From Sipunculus nudus (lineage: Eukaryota; Annelida; Sipuncula; Golfingiida; Sipunculidae), in NCBI GenBank assembly GCA_026874595.1, contig CM049311.1:40799676-40863675 (forward strand): a stretch of DNA of 64,000 nt, read 5' to 3'. Each line of letters begins with the position of its first letter. Within the stretch, counting starts at the first letter, position 1. This document shows, in pieces, positions 23,356-33,195 of this stretch. Made by a program: the position numbers and the translations under genes. A model generated the notes under the pieces. It was not told the DNA's origin, did not search any database, and saw only the letters and a program-made list of their open reading frames with translations.

Positions 23356-24480
23356 TTGGCTAAGCTGACTGAAAGTCATCTGAGCTATAGCAATCTCTCT
23401 TTTGTCAGTCCTTCATCCATCACCTAACAGGGCACAAATTGTAATCATTGGACCTAGAATCTTCTAAATTAATATACAGAGAGGTCCTTGAAAAATCTAC
23501 TAGGACACCTGAAATAAGGTAACTGTGAAGTATATTCTAGGAGTAATGGGGCCTGTTTGTGCAACCCAGGATAATTAAATATTTGGTACAACAACTCCAG
23601 TATCTGAATAACAAATTATGCATTGACTGCAATGATTCATGCCTTGTATATTGATCATGGACAGTAACATCAGTTCCTCAAGACTGGTGGTGCCACCCCT
23701 GTTTAAAGATGCATGATCTGTTGCCAAATATTGATCATATGACCTTAGACTGGTACCCTGCTCTATTGTGGCCCTCGGCCGAGATTGGCCTAGAGTAGCG
23801 GTGCCATAATAGAGCGAGGTACCAGTCTAATATGACCTGAGTACAGTATGTAGACAACAGGTGCCGCCACTTGCTTTGACCAGTTTCCTTTCTGAATTGT
23901 ATGTACATTTAAGCTATTGATAACAGTCCTTATCCTGGACTTCGACATACCGCAGTATATTGCAGTTTCATTGTAAGTCATCTGAGCTATAGCGATCACT
24001 CCTTGTCCAGCGTCCGTCCGTCTGTCTATCCCTTAACCAGGCACAAATCGTAACCGCTGGTTCTGGAATCTTCTAACTTGACATCTAGGGAGGTCCACGA
24101 AAAATCTCCTTGAAAACCCGAAATCAGTTCTCTGTTACCCATAACCTCGGAGATTTGGGGGCTCCAAAGTAATCCCCCAGAATAATGGAAAATTTGACAC
24201 AAAAGCTCAAGTATCTGAACAACTATTGCATTGATCACCATGATTCTTTGCATTGATATTGATCATGGGGTGTTTCATCAGTTCCTGCAGTCTGGTGGTG
24301 CCAGCTGTATGTTTTTTTTTATATTTTTACGAAGTTTAGTCTCTGTTACCCATATCCTATGAGCCAAGCTTCAGTTGAATGGGGCTACCAACTACAAAAT
24401 TTGGCATTCAGACGACAAAATTTGTTTTGTGAATGTCTTCTTAGTCAGCTGAGCGTCATGACCCATGGGTCACTTGTTTC
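23356..24480 (+). repeat. Family C repeats, copy C3 (two joined copies)
   Basis: Begins TTGGCTAAGCTGACTGAAAG. A second start-like block, GTAAGTCATCTGAGCTATAG, occurs at about 23973. It ends GTCATGACCCATGGGTCACT (from about 24446). The first part carries the 84-bp palindromic insertion described separately. Confidence 0.65.
23746..23829. mobile_element. 84-bp palindromic element with 9-bp target duplication
   Basis: TAGACTGGTACC...GGTACCAGTCTA: the outer 27 bp pair with three or four mismatches (TAGACTGGTACC, then GCTCTATT, then TGGC on both arms). The inner loop has its own CTCGGCCGAG palindrome. Both sides carry ATATGACCT (23737-23745 and 23830-23838). A 9-bp duplication is typical of Mutator-like elements; with 8 bp it would fit hAT. 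No coding capacity. Confidence 0.75.
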
Positions 24481-24616
24481 ATTATTGCCCATTATTAAGC
24501 TCGGGTTTTGCAGTATGATTCATGCTATTTTGATGATGTGAACCATGACAGTGAGAGGATTTGAGTGAATAATGGCATGAACTTGAATCCTATTGATCAT
24601 TCCAAACAGGTATTTA

Positions 24617-25560
24617 CTTAATTGTATCTGCAAAAACAAAGTTTTACGGATAGTATGCTTTTGACCGGGTTCTGCCACCACATTCTTTTCCACAGAACTC
24701 TTCTGAGACCCTTAGTCTAATCTTTCCGAAACATAGCATAATTATTCGCCCACCTATGTAGCTGTGCATAACAGAGACTGGTGGCGCCAGTCGCTATTGT
24801 GCAGTATTAATCTTGGTCTCTTTTTGATTCAAGACTGTATCTAAGGAGTGGTTTAATGTTTTGAGCTTAAATTTTGTACATCCATAGATCTTGAATCTCT
24901 CATCATGTACTTGAGACTGGTGGTGCCACCTACAATGATTTTAGCGTGGCGTCCATTCATGCGTTTGCCTTCTGTTCATCTTAGTGATTGGTTCAACTCA
25001 TTAAGCTGAAATTTTGCATGTCAATAGATCTTGAATACCTCCTTCTCGTATTTAAGACTGGTGGCGCCATCTGCAATCATTTTCTGTTAGTGTCCACCTG
25101 TACGTTCGCTTCAGGTGAAAATTACTCATATCTCAGGGGTGGTTCCGTGTATGGGTCTGAAATTTGGCATGTACATCAATCTTTGAAAGTTTTCTCAGAG
25201 ACCAGACAAGTGGCGCCACCTACCTCACCGTTTTCATATTATTAATCAATGTCTTTTTCTTTGGAGTGATTTGCCGTATTGGCCTGAAATTGTGCTGTCC
25301 ATAGATCTTGAGGACCTCCATCTCGTATTCAAGACTGGTGGCGCCATATGCAATCGTTTTTGTGGCATCAATCCGTTTATTTGCTATAGGTGAAAATTGT
25401 TTTTAGCTGTGGAGTGGTACAATGTATTGGTCTGAAATTTGGCATGTACATCCATTTTGGATAGTTTTCTCGTAGACCAGACAGGTAGCGCTACAGACCC
25501 TCCCATTTTCATAGAATAATTTAATGCCACAATGTCTCTCAACCAACACTAACTTTCATT
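24617..25560 (+). repeat. Family F repeat with GGTGGCGCCA modules, copy F1
   Basis: Starts ATCTGCAAAAACAAAGTTTT then ACGGATAGTATGCTTTTGACC, matching the start of F2 at 33646. It carries repeated modules ending AAGACTGGTGGCGCCA (near 24779, 24918, 25059, 25207 and 25339). Non-coding. Confidence 0.65.
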
Positions 25561-25636
25561 ATATTATAAGCCTAATTTTTCTAAAACTATACATCTTTAT
25601 ATTATAGAATATTAACCCCCCACCCTGATCCGCGCC

Positions 25637-26803
25637 TGCAAGTTGTTTTATATTTCAAAGAAATAATCTCTGAAACAATCTCTCCCCAGTTTCTTCGAAA
25701 GTTCCATTTCGTTGAATTTTGGCCGAGTTAAAGGAGGCTTAACTTAGTCATTTGCCCAAGTAAGCATACTAACATAATCTCAGAAACGGCAGGAGCTAGC
25801 ATCACCAAGTTTTGTGCAAATGTTGGTCACATACTCATTTTTGAAATTGCAGTTTTTATGGCGCGACCTACATTATTTAACGGGGCAAAAACCTAATTTT
25901 AATCTCTTAGAAATGTTTTAATTATGATGAAACTATCAAGCTGAATTGTTTAATTTTTCAAAAGAATTATTCTAGGAAAGGGTTCTCTCAATTGAATAGG
26001 AATAGATTAGGTTCACGATTGATTTTTGATAGAATCATAGAAAGCTGAAGTTGGTCTTGTGGCCATAGTAAGCCTCTTTCTAATTTTGGGCTACAATAGT
26101 CTTATGAACAACTGTTGTGTCAGATTTGACACCAGGCCAAAGGTCAGTCTGAAAATTTTTATAGCTTTGGCAGACTGCTAACTATATCAGATTATGCAAC
26201 AGGTCAAGAGCTCACTCAGTGTAGCCAGGTACAGGCCAAGAGTTCACTCAGTGCAGTGGCTGCAGCTAACAATTTGATCCGGTTAACTCGGGGCAACTGC
26301 CTTCATCTCCTGAGCTTGGTCAGCCCAGAGAAGTTTGATGTATTGGCCTGACATTTTGACTTGTCCATGCATCTTTGACGGCTTTCTTGTATACAAGACT
26401 GATGTAGCCATCTACAATGACTTTGGCAAAGTGTTTGTACCTGCTTATTTCTCAGGAGGGATTTGATATGTCCGCCTGAAAATGGGCATATGTTTACATC
26501 TCGGATAGCTTCGTTGTAAACAAGACTGTTGGCGCCACCTTTCATGCATCTATATGCACATAGCCGAAGAGTGGTTTGAAGTATCTGCCTGAAATTTTGC
26601 ATGCCCTTACATCTTTGATGGCTCTCTTGTACTTAAGACTGGTTGTGCCCCCTACAATCTTTCGTTTTGTGTTCACCAATGTTGGTATTTCAGCAGTATT
26701 GTTCAGTGGCGTCAATTTTTCTTCCAGGGTGTGGGGGATGACTTTGTATATTTATACACACACACATATATACATTTTTTCAGCGTCTCTGAGTGACATA
26801 TTC

Positions 26804-26886
<83 letters not shown>

Positions 26887-27325
26887 CATACCAATGTTAT
26901 TCATTTTTCAAAAAATTATAACATTGTAGTAAAAAATAAGGATTTGTAATTCAAAGGAAGGTTCAGATATAACATTTTTTAGTAAATGGATCCAAGGTTT
27001 TTAATTCTATTTATTTATATATTTTATTTGCAATATTATAATATTATTCTCCAAAAAGTGGGGGGGGGGGGATGATTACATTGGCCATCCCCCCCCCCTT
27101 GCCAAAAAGTACCCCCCATCCCCCCTATATTGACGCCCCTGGTATTGTTTATGTAATTGGTGCTTGAACTTGGGTTCAAAATGTTAAGTACTTGCATCGT
27201 ACATATACATGTCACACATGTACTTGATATAAGAAAGGTCGAGCATGGAAGCATTAATCTTATGTACATCCCATTGCACAAGTTTAATTATTTGCACAAT
27301 TACATTTAGGCCTGAAGACTGTTTA
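25637..27325 (+). repeat. Family A repeat, copy A3, 5'-truncated and carrying a hAT insertion
   Basis: Begins in mid-element (ATTTCAAAGAAATAATCTC corresponds to about 3698 in A2) and ends TTTAGGCCTGAAGACTGTTT. It is preceded by CTGATCCGCGCCTG, which looks like the terminal repeat of another element. It is interrupted at 26704-27141. Confidence 0.65.
26704..27141. mobile_element. Non-autonomous hAT-type element (438 bp) with 8-bp target duplication
   Basis: Ends are CAGTGGCGTCAAT and ATTGACGCCCCTG, inverted with 12 of 13 matching. The direct duplication GTATTGTT is exact (26696-26703 and 27142-27149). CAGNGGCG-type ends and an 8-bp duplication are the hAT signature. Inside are a long (TA)n run (about 26811-26882) and paired G and C tracts (27061-27100). 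It carries no transposase, and removing it restores the family A sequence. Confidence 0.85.
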
Positions 27326-28599
27326 TTTTTTAGTTTATAACATGAATCATCGGTGGTTCACTAACGTCAATATTCGAAAGAGAATATACTTCCTAAATTA
27401 TATATGCGAAGAAGGAGAGTGTGGGGAAAGAGGGAGTAGGTAGGGTGTATAGTTACATAAGTGGGATATTACGGGCCAATAGATTTTATAGAAAATATGT
27501 CTGAATATGGCATATGTAACATGACTAAACCGGGAAATAAAGTACTGACACTAGTAATACTGTTTTTCCCTTGTTTTTCATTGCCTATGAAAAAGCCAAC
27601 CCCCCCCCCCCCCCCCCTATACCCTCGCCATAAGCACCATTACCCGCTTTCGCCGCCCCCGATTTCAGCCTACGGTTACCACGCGTAGTTGTTCACCGCC
27701 GATTTTATAGTGCATTCTTTTGTCTCCAGGGGACAGCACTTGTTTTGAGACCTTTATTACAGGGGGCGTATTGTTTCAACGGCGCTGTTGTCATATCACC
27801 ACAAGAGATCAAGTTTTAGGTATAACGCCCGTATTTATCTGCAATTCTAAAAGGAGTCTAAAGTAAGTACATGTGACTTATATTCTTCATTTAATTCACA
27901 AAATTTATTCCGATCCAATGTACGTGATTTACATAAATTTGTGAAGAGTTTCACTTTCACTCTTAGTTATCAGTCACATACGGTAAACTGGACCCTGTGA
28001 TATCGACAACAGTGTTATCGGGTTAACATATCGTTCATATATCAGTGGTGTGTCTAAATGATTTATGGCCTGACTTAGAATGCAAAATTACCTGTAAGTG
28101 TGAAAGTATTTTGTGTACTTTACCTTGGGATAAGCCTGGAGTTCAAAGTGTACCATGAACAGTGGTCACCAGCACAAGATTTCAGTCGACCCGTGTGCCG
28201 TATACATTATACATATTACAAAAACAATCATCTGAAAGAGTAATAATCATGTACATCACTACAATTTCTATGCAAACGTGAGATTTTTTTTTTTTTGATT
28301 ATGTGGTTAGTAATTCGTTCACTAAAGAATTCCATGGTTAACGTCGTCGTCCTGTTGTTTCACCGTGGGGTGCTAAATGTTCAGTACTTTGCATTCAATA
28401 CTTTTCAAACAAGAAATACGATAACAATTGAAACAATTTGTTACACCAGCAAGACGGGGTGGAGGTACTGATAACAGATGATATACAAGTTCTAAGCCAT
28501 TAACGTCCAATCCCGTTCACTGTAGATATTTTGTTGGGCAGTTTGGTCACAGTCCTTACTGATCATATGTATGTATAAGGTGTGCGGCAGTTGTCACCA
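27326..28599. other. Intergenic; possible 5' untranslated exon at about 27720-27857
   Basis: No coding feature is visible. A strong donor-like AGTCTAAA|GTAAGTACAT occurs at 27857/27858 behind a stretch without ATG. If spliced to the acceptor at 31280 it would put AAA directly before the ATG of the membrane-protein exon, a good initiation context. This pairing is inference only. Confidence 0.25.
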
Positions 28600-29785
28600 T
28601 TTCTAAAGGGGGCCGGGAGATGGGCTGTCCAAGGTACGAGGGCGTCTTTATAAGTATGTGTTACTAATTAGGGGTACGGGGGTGTCTTTTATAAATATGT
28701 GTTTCTGACTGGGGGCCAGGAGACGGGCTATCACAGGTACGAGAGCGTCTTCTCTAGATGTGACTGACTGGGGACCAGGGGACGGGCTGTCCAAGGTACG
28801 AGGGCGTCTTTATAAATATGTTACTCACTGGGGGCCAGGAGACGGGTTATCCCAGGTACGAGGGCGCCTTTTATAAATATATATTGCAGACTGGGGGCCA
28901 GGAGACGGGCTATCCCAGGTACGAGGGTGTCTTCTCTAGATGTGAGTGACTGACTGGGGACCAGGGGACGGGCTGTCCGAGGTACGAGGGCGTCTTTATA
29001 AATATGTTACTCACTGGGGGCCAGGAGACGGGTTATCCCAGGTACGAGGGCGTCTTTTATAAATATGTATTGCTGACTGGATGCCAGGAGACGGGCTATC
29101 CCAGGTTAGAGGGCGACTCCTCTAAATGTGAGTTGCATGGTTCCCAGCCTGCGGGAGATGGGCTGACCCAAGTACGAGGGCGTCTTCTCTAGATACGATT
29201 GACTGACAGAGGGCCAGGAGACGGGCTGTCCAAGGTACGAGGGCGTCTTTATAAATATGTTACTCACTGGGGGCCAGGAGACGGGCTGTCTCAGGTACGA
29301 GTGCGTCTTTTACAAATATGTATTACTGACTTGGAGGCATGCGACGGGCTATCCCAGGTACGAGGGTGACTTCTCTAAATATGAGTTGCATGGTTCCCAG
29401 CCTGCGGGAGACGGTCTGACTTAGGTTCGAGGGCGTCTTCTCTGGATGTGAGTGACTGACTGGGGGCCGGGAGACTTGCTGTCTCAGGTACGCAAGGCAA
29501 GCTGGAAACTATGCTATAGATATGAGTAACTGACTGGGGCCGGGAGACGGGCTGTTCCAATTGCGAGGGCGGCCTCTCTAAATGTGAGTGACTGACTGGG
29601 GGCCAGAAGACGGGCTGTCCAAGGTACGAGGGCGTCATCTCTAGATGTGAGTGACTGACTGGGGGCCGGGAGACAGTCTGTTCCAGGTACGAGGGCGTCT
29701 CCTCTAGATGTGAGCGACTGACTGGGGGCCGGGATACGGGCTGTCCCAGGTACGAGGGCATCTTCTCTAGATATGAGGCCACCTC
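28600..29785. repeat. Minisatellite, unit about 60 bp with higher-order repeat of about 188 bp
   Basis: About 18-19 units built on GGGGGCCAGGAGACGGGCTA, TCCCAGGTACGAGGGCGTC and TCTAGATGTGAGTGACTGAC. Unit variants recur in order: the GACCAGGGGACGGGCTGTCC variant at about 28763 returns at about 28951. Open frames on both strands here are by-products of the repeat. Confidence 0.9.
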
Positions 29786-29866
29786 ACGAGGTCTGTTAGT
29801 TTTAAAGTAACGCCCATATAATTCAAACTGTTGTTGACTTCAACGAGTGGACAAATGATATTCATG

Positions 29867-30651
29867 CACTCTAAAAACATTGGTTGAAATGACCAATATA
29901 TTGGGTATTTTTAATCAATATAGTTTGTAGATTTGTGTCCAACCAATCTCTTGGTCACAGCAACCAGTCATGTTTGGTTGAATTTTAACAAATCTCGATT
30001 AGTAACATACTAACCAACTAGCTTTGGTCTTGTTTACCAACATCTTGATAAATCCATCATTAACAAATTGGTTAAATCAGGTAAGATATTGGCCTTATCA
30101 ACGAATTCCAGTTGGTAAGACCAGTAGACAGGTTTACGTGTGCACAGCTTCTTGTATTCCCCTTTTCAGTTGTTTTATTCTTCGGATATGGTGGAAGTCT
30201 TTTTACAAGCCATACTTCAGTTTCGGGTTGCTATGGGCCGGATTCAAGGGGGAAACACAAATTCCGCCCGATCGTGGAATCGAACCTTGGACCGCTGTCA
30301 GGCGTTTTGCCCCTCAGCCTGTTAATCTTCATTCACTTGCAAGTGATCAGGGGCACTTTAAGGTCTGATGTGAAACTGACCAGTCTGCATGTTTAGTCAA
30401 TGCTTGGCCAATCAATTGGTAAAAATAACCAATATGTTGGCAAAATCAACTATTTTTTTTTATCTTAATCAATTAAACTGGTAAATATACGCAACCAAAT
30501 GGTCGACCAATAAAAATTGGTCAAAATGACCTATCGTTTTGGTTAGTGCATGACCAACGAGTTGGTTTAAATAACCAATGTGTTTGTTAAATCTACTAAA
30601 ATCTCAACCAACCAAATTGGTCAAATATTTGACTAATCTGTTTTTAGAGTG
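29867..30651. mobile_element. Inverted-repeat element with CACTCTAAAAACA ends
   Basis: CACTCTAAAAACA (29867-29879) is inverted exactly as TGTTTTTAGAGTG (30639-30651). Both halves are filled with AACCAATTTGGTTAAA-like short palindromes (ACCAATATATTGGGT, AACCAAATTGGTC). The centre (about 30110-30400) is unrelated to these and looks like a further insertion. No clear target duplication. Confidence 0.6.
30240..30330 (-). other. tRNA-like (SINE-type) box A/box B segment
   Basis: On the minus strand AGGCTGAGGGG (box A-like) is followed about 33 nt later by GGTTCGATTCC, a good box B, then ACGATC. The spacing is shorter than in a tRNA and no cloverleaf is apparent, so this is more likely a tRNA-derived SINE piece than a tRNA gene. 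The short plus-strand ORFs over it are meaningless if so. Confidence 0.35.
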
Positions 30652-31280
30652 TAGTAATAAGAATAGGGCCATCCCCAGATAGGCGACCACCACAGATCAG
30701 TAAAAGATATACATCATTTAAATATTTACCAACCTCTAGGATCACGTATTTTGGTACTCCACGCTGTAAATAGAGGGGGGGGGGGTGCTTCTGCATAACA
30801 CTCTATAAACAAAGTTCTATAGAGTAGGTACTCAGCCATAGAAACTGTTGATTTGTTCTATATATTATACACCGTCGTGAATTTTCGTTGAGAGTGAGTT
30901 ATTCATTAGGATTATTCCTGGTGTTAACATGTTTTGTACCGTGCAGGCAACATATGGTTTTTGGTCCACTTTATACCAGCATTCAACATATCTTCCAGTA
31001 TGGAACACTGTACGACTCGGAATACTTCATGACGAGGAGACCTAATACAAACATAGAACGTTTACAGTGTATAAGTCGTAGTTAACGAGGTATCGAATAA
31101 ATTACTTGAGAGGGCAATAAATATATAAATCTATATTTATAATTGATGACATAACTTTATTTTTTCATAGTTGCTAAATACTTGTATGCAGATTAACATT
31201 CGTTTTAACAACAAACTTTATAATCCGGGAAATAGACATTCAAGATTTTGAAAGTAAGGTTACCTTTCTTATTTCGACAG

Positions 31281-32888
31281 ATGGTATCCACGAATGCTGG
31301 TTTAACATCCATGATGGCGACTACAGCAGAAACGGGCGGTACCAAATTTCCACCAGGGGGCGTGAACCCCGGCGTAATTGCAGCCGCGGTGATAGTACCA
31401 CTTGCGGTGATCGCTGTTATCGCAGGCGCTCTCGTTTTCTACTGGTACCGTAAGAAATATCCGATGAGGGGGGCCCTAGGGAAAGTGGCGCTGGGACGAG
31501 ATGCGTCCAAATATCAAAACCCAATGTACATGACCCCTAAAGAAGGTAGAAACCACACTCTGATAAGAAATACTGGAAATGTCCATGGACAAGAAAATCT
31601 AGCTTTTGATGATGAATCACAGTTATCGGGCACTAAAGCTGAGGAGCCCGTGAACAAACCAAGTCTTACCAAACCATCTGACGCGCTGGAAAGCAGTGAA
31701 GACCTGTCTGACTCTAGAGGCAGCATTACTCTGAAGAAAGATCATCCCTCTGCGGAGAAACAACAACCTCATGTTGAGGTGGAAAAAGAGATGTTAAAGC
31801 AGGAGGAAAAGTCATATAAAACTGTGACAGCAACGACCAAACCAGCAGACATTGAGGCGGGAGCGCCAGTCAGTGAGGTAAAGGAAAGGGATGTACCAAG
31901 AAGTGCTCGCTCTCTCAAACGTGCTGCAAATAATCTTGGTGTCACTGGCATGCAGACGTCAGAACTCGCAAAAGGTGGGATAATTAAACCCCAACACAGT
32001 CTCGAAGCGCTGGAAAGCAGTGAAGACTTGTCTGACACTATAGGCAGTATTACACTGAAGAAAGATCATCCCTCTGCGGAGAAACAACAACCTCATGTTG
32101 AGGTGGTTAAGGAGATGTTAAAGCAGGAGGAAAAGTCATCTAATACTGTGACAGCAACGACCAAACCAGCAGACATTGAGGCGGGAGCGCCAGTCAGTGA
32201 GGTAAAAGAAACGGATGTACCAAGAAGTGCTCGCTCTCTCAAACGTGCTTCAGATCATCTGGGTGTCACTTTCATGCAAATGCCAGAAGGCGCGAAAAGT
32301 GGGATAATTAAACCCCAACACAGTCTCGAAAGACTAAAGTCGTTTAGCAGAGATTATTCTATAGATGATATTGAGAGTATTTTGAGCGAAGACGAGGCTA
32401 AAGAGAAACCGGGACCTGGAACTGCTCGGAATGGAAATTTGGATTCCGATAGGCGGAATGATGGTCAGTCGTCACAGGCAGAGCCCCCCACTTCAAATTA
32501 CATACGTGTACAACAATCTCCAAAGTCTGCTAAACCTGCACTTACAAGACAACAAGCTACGGACATTGGAGATGGTGAAAAATCAAAAACCAGGGAAGCT
32601 GTACAGAATTCTGACAGTACTAAGACCTCGATAGTCGACATTTCGAGAGATTTTGCGGTCAAAGATAAGAAATCAGCCAACATGACAAGTACACCGGCTC
32701 CTGAACAAGGAACAGGCGGGAAGAAAGATACTGCTCCCCTGTCCAAGGCCTCACAGTCCGTCAGTACAAACAAAGGCAAACCAAAAGGATCGTCCACCGG
32801 GGGTTCTGTCAATGCACAGAGTAAAAGCAAAGCAAACTCTTCATTAGACGGTTATGATGACAAGTTAAATCCGTTCGGTTCTGACTAA
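31281..32888 (+). CDS. Single-pass membrane protein with duplicated cytoplasmic tail; large terminal exon
   Basis: The exon begins after TTATTTCGACAG (acceptor ends 31280) and is open for 535 codons to TAA. The first codon is ATG; whether it is the start or lies within a longer receptor-type protein is not settled, since upstream ectodomain exons could join here. From that Met: residues 1-30 are Ser/Thr/Gly-rich, 31-56 form a hydrophobic helix (IAAAVIVPLAVIAVIAGALV) and YRKKYP is the stop-transfer. NPMY follows at 80-83 (NPxY, PTB-binding/endocytic), then an acidic, Ser/Lys-rich tail. Residues 135-242 and 243-350 are a tandem duplication (324 bp each, about 87% identical protein), and NPF stands at 530-532 near the C-terminus (EH-domain ligand). 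The topology and motifs suggest a plasma-membrane protein cycled through endosomes. I do not recognise the family. Confidence 0.8.
   Translation: MVSTNAGLTSMMATTAETGGTKFPPGGVNPGVIAAAVIVPLAVIAVIAGALVFYWYRKKYPMRGALGKVALGRDASKYQNPMYMTPKEGRNHTLIRNTGNVHGQENLAFDDESQLSGTKAEEPVNKPSLTKPSDALESSEDLSDSRGSITLKKDHPSAEKQQPHVEVEKEMLKQEEKSYKTVTATTKPADIEAGAPVSEVKERDVPRSARSLKRAANNLGVTGMQTSELAKGGIIKPQHSLEALESSEDLSDTIGSITLKKDHPSAEKQQPHVEVVKEMLKQEEKSSNTVTATTKPADIEAGAPVSEVKETDVPRSARSLKRASDHLGVTFMQMPEGAKSGIIKPQHSLERLKSFSRDYSIDDIESILSEDEAKEKPGPGTARNGNLDSDRRNDGQSSQAEPPTSNYIRVQQSPKSAKPALTRQQATDIGDGEKSKTREAVQNSDSTKTSIVDISRDFAVKDKKSANMTSTPAPEQGTGGKKDTAPLSKASQSVSTNKGKPKGSSTGGSVNAQSKSKANSSLDGYDDKLNPFGSD
31683..32330 (+). 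repeat. Coding tandem duplication, 2 x 324 bp
   Basis: Unit 1 is 31683-32006 and unit 2 is 32007-32330. Both begin GCGCTGGAAAGCAGTGAAGA and end CCCCAACACAGTCTCGAA. The length is exactly 108 codons, so the frame is kept. About 14 of 108 residues differ, clustered near the ends of the unit. Confidence 0.9.
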
Positions 32889-33195
32889 TATTGAACATAA
32901 AAAGTGTGATGATTAGATCTGGCCTAAGTCAGCGCTGTCTGTGGTGGAGAATGTGATATCAGTGATCAAGCTACATGTGGTGCCACAGTGATCAGACTGC
33001 ATGCGGTTTCATTTTTTTTTTTTTTTTTTAATATTGATTCAAATCGCGACAGGTAACATTAGCAACAGACCTTACCGAAAATGAAACCTATTATCGCTGA
33101 GTGTTTGTAGGAGGATGATAGATTTCATCAACACAAGTGGGAAGCATACGTTGTATCACGTTAACTATCGTCTCTTAATAGGGCCTTCCGTGGTT

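Noticed and set aside
26576-26929. 117-codon open frame with a poly-Ile/Tyr tail
   Set aside because: Runs from family A into a (TA)n microsatellite inside a hAT element.
29375-29782. 135-codon open frame on the minus strand, Pro/Ser-rich with SYLEQ repeats
   Set aside because: It lies wholly in the 60-bp minisatellite, whose repeat keeps frames open on both strands. No splice context or family resemblance.
30240-30330. True tRNA gene
   Set aside because: Box B is good, but box A to box B spacing is too short and no acceptor stem pairs; kept only as tRNA-like.
30888-31085. Signal-peptide-like ORF (VSYSLGLFLVLTCFVPC) 200 bp upstream of the membrane-protein exon
   Set aside because: No in-frame ATG precedes the hydrophobic stretch (the frame starts at TTG), and no donor site puts it in frame with the exon at 31281. 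It remains a weak candidate for a first exon only.
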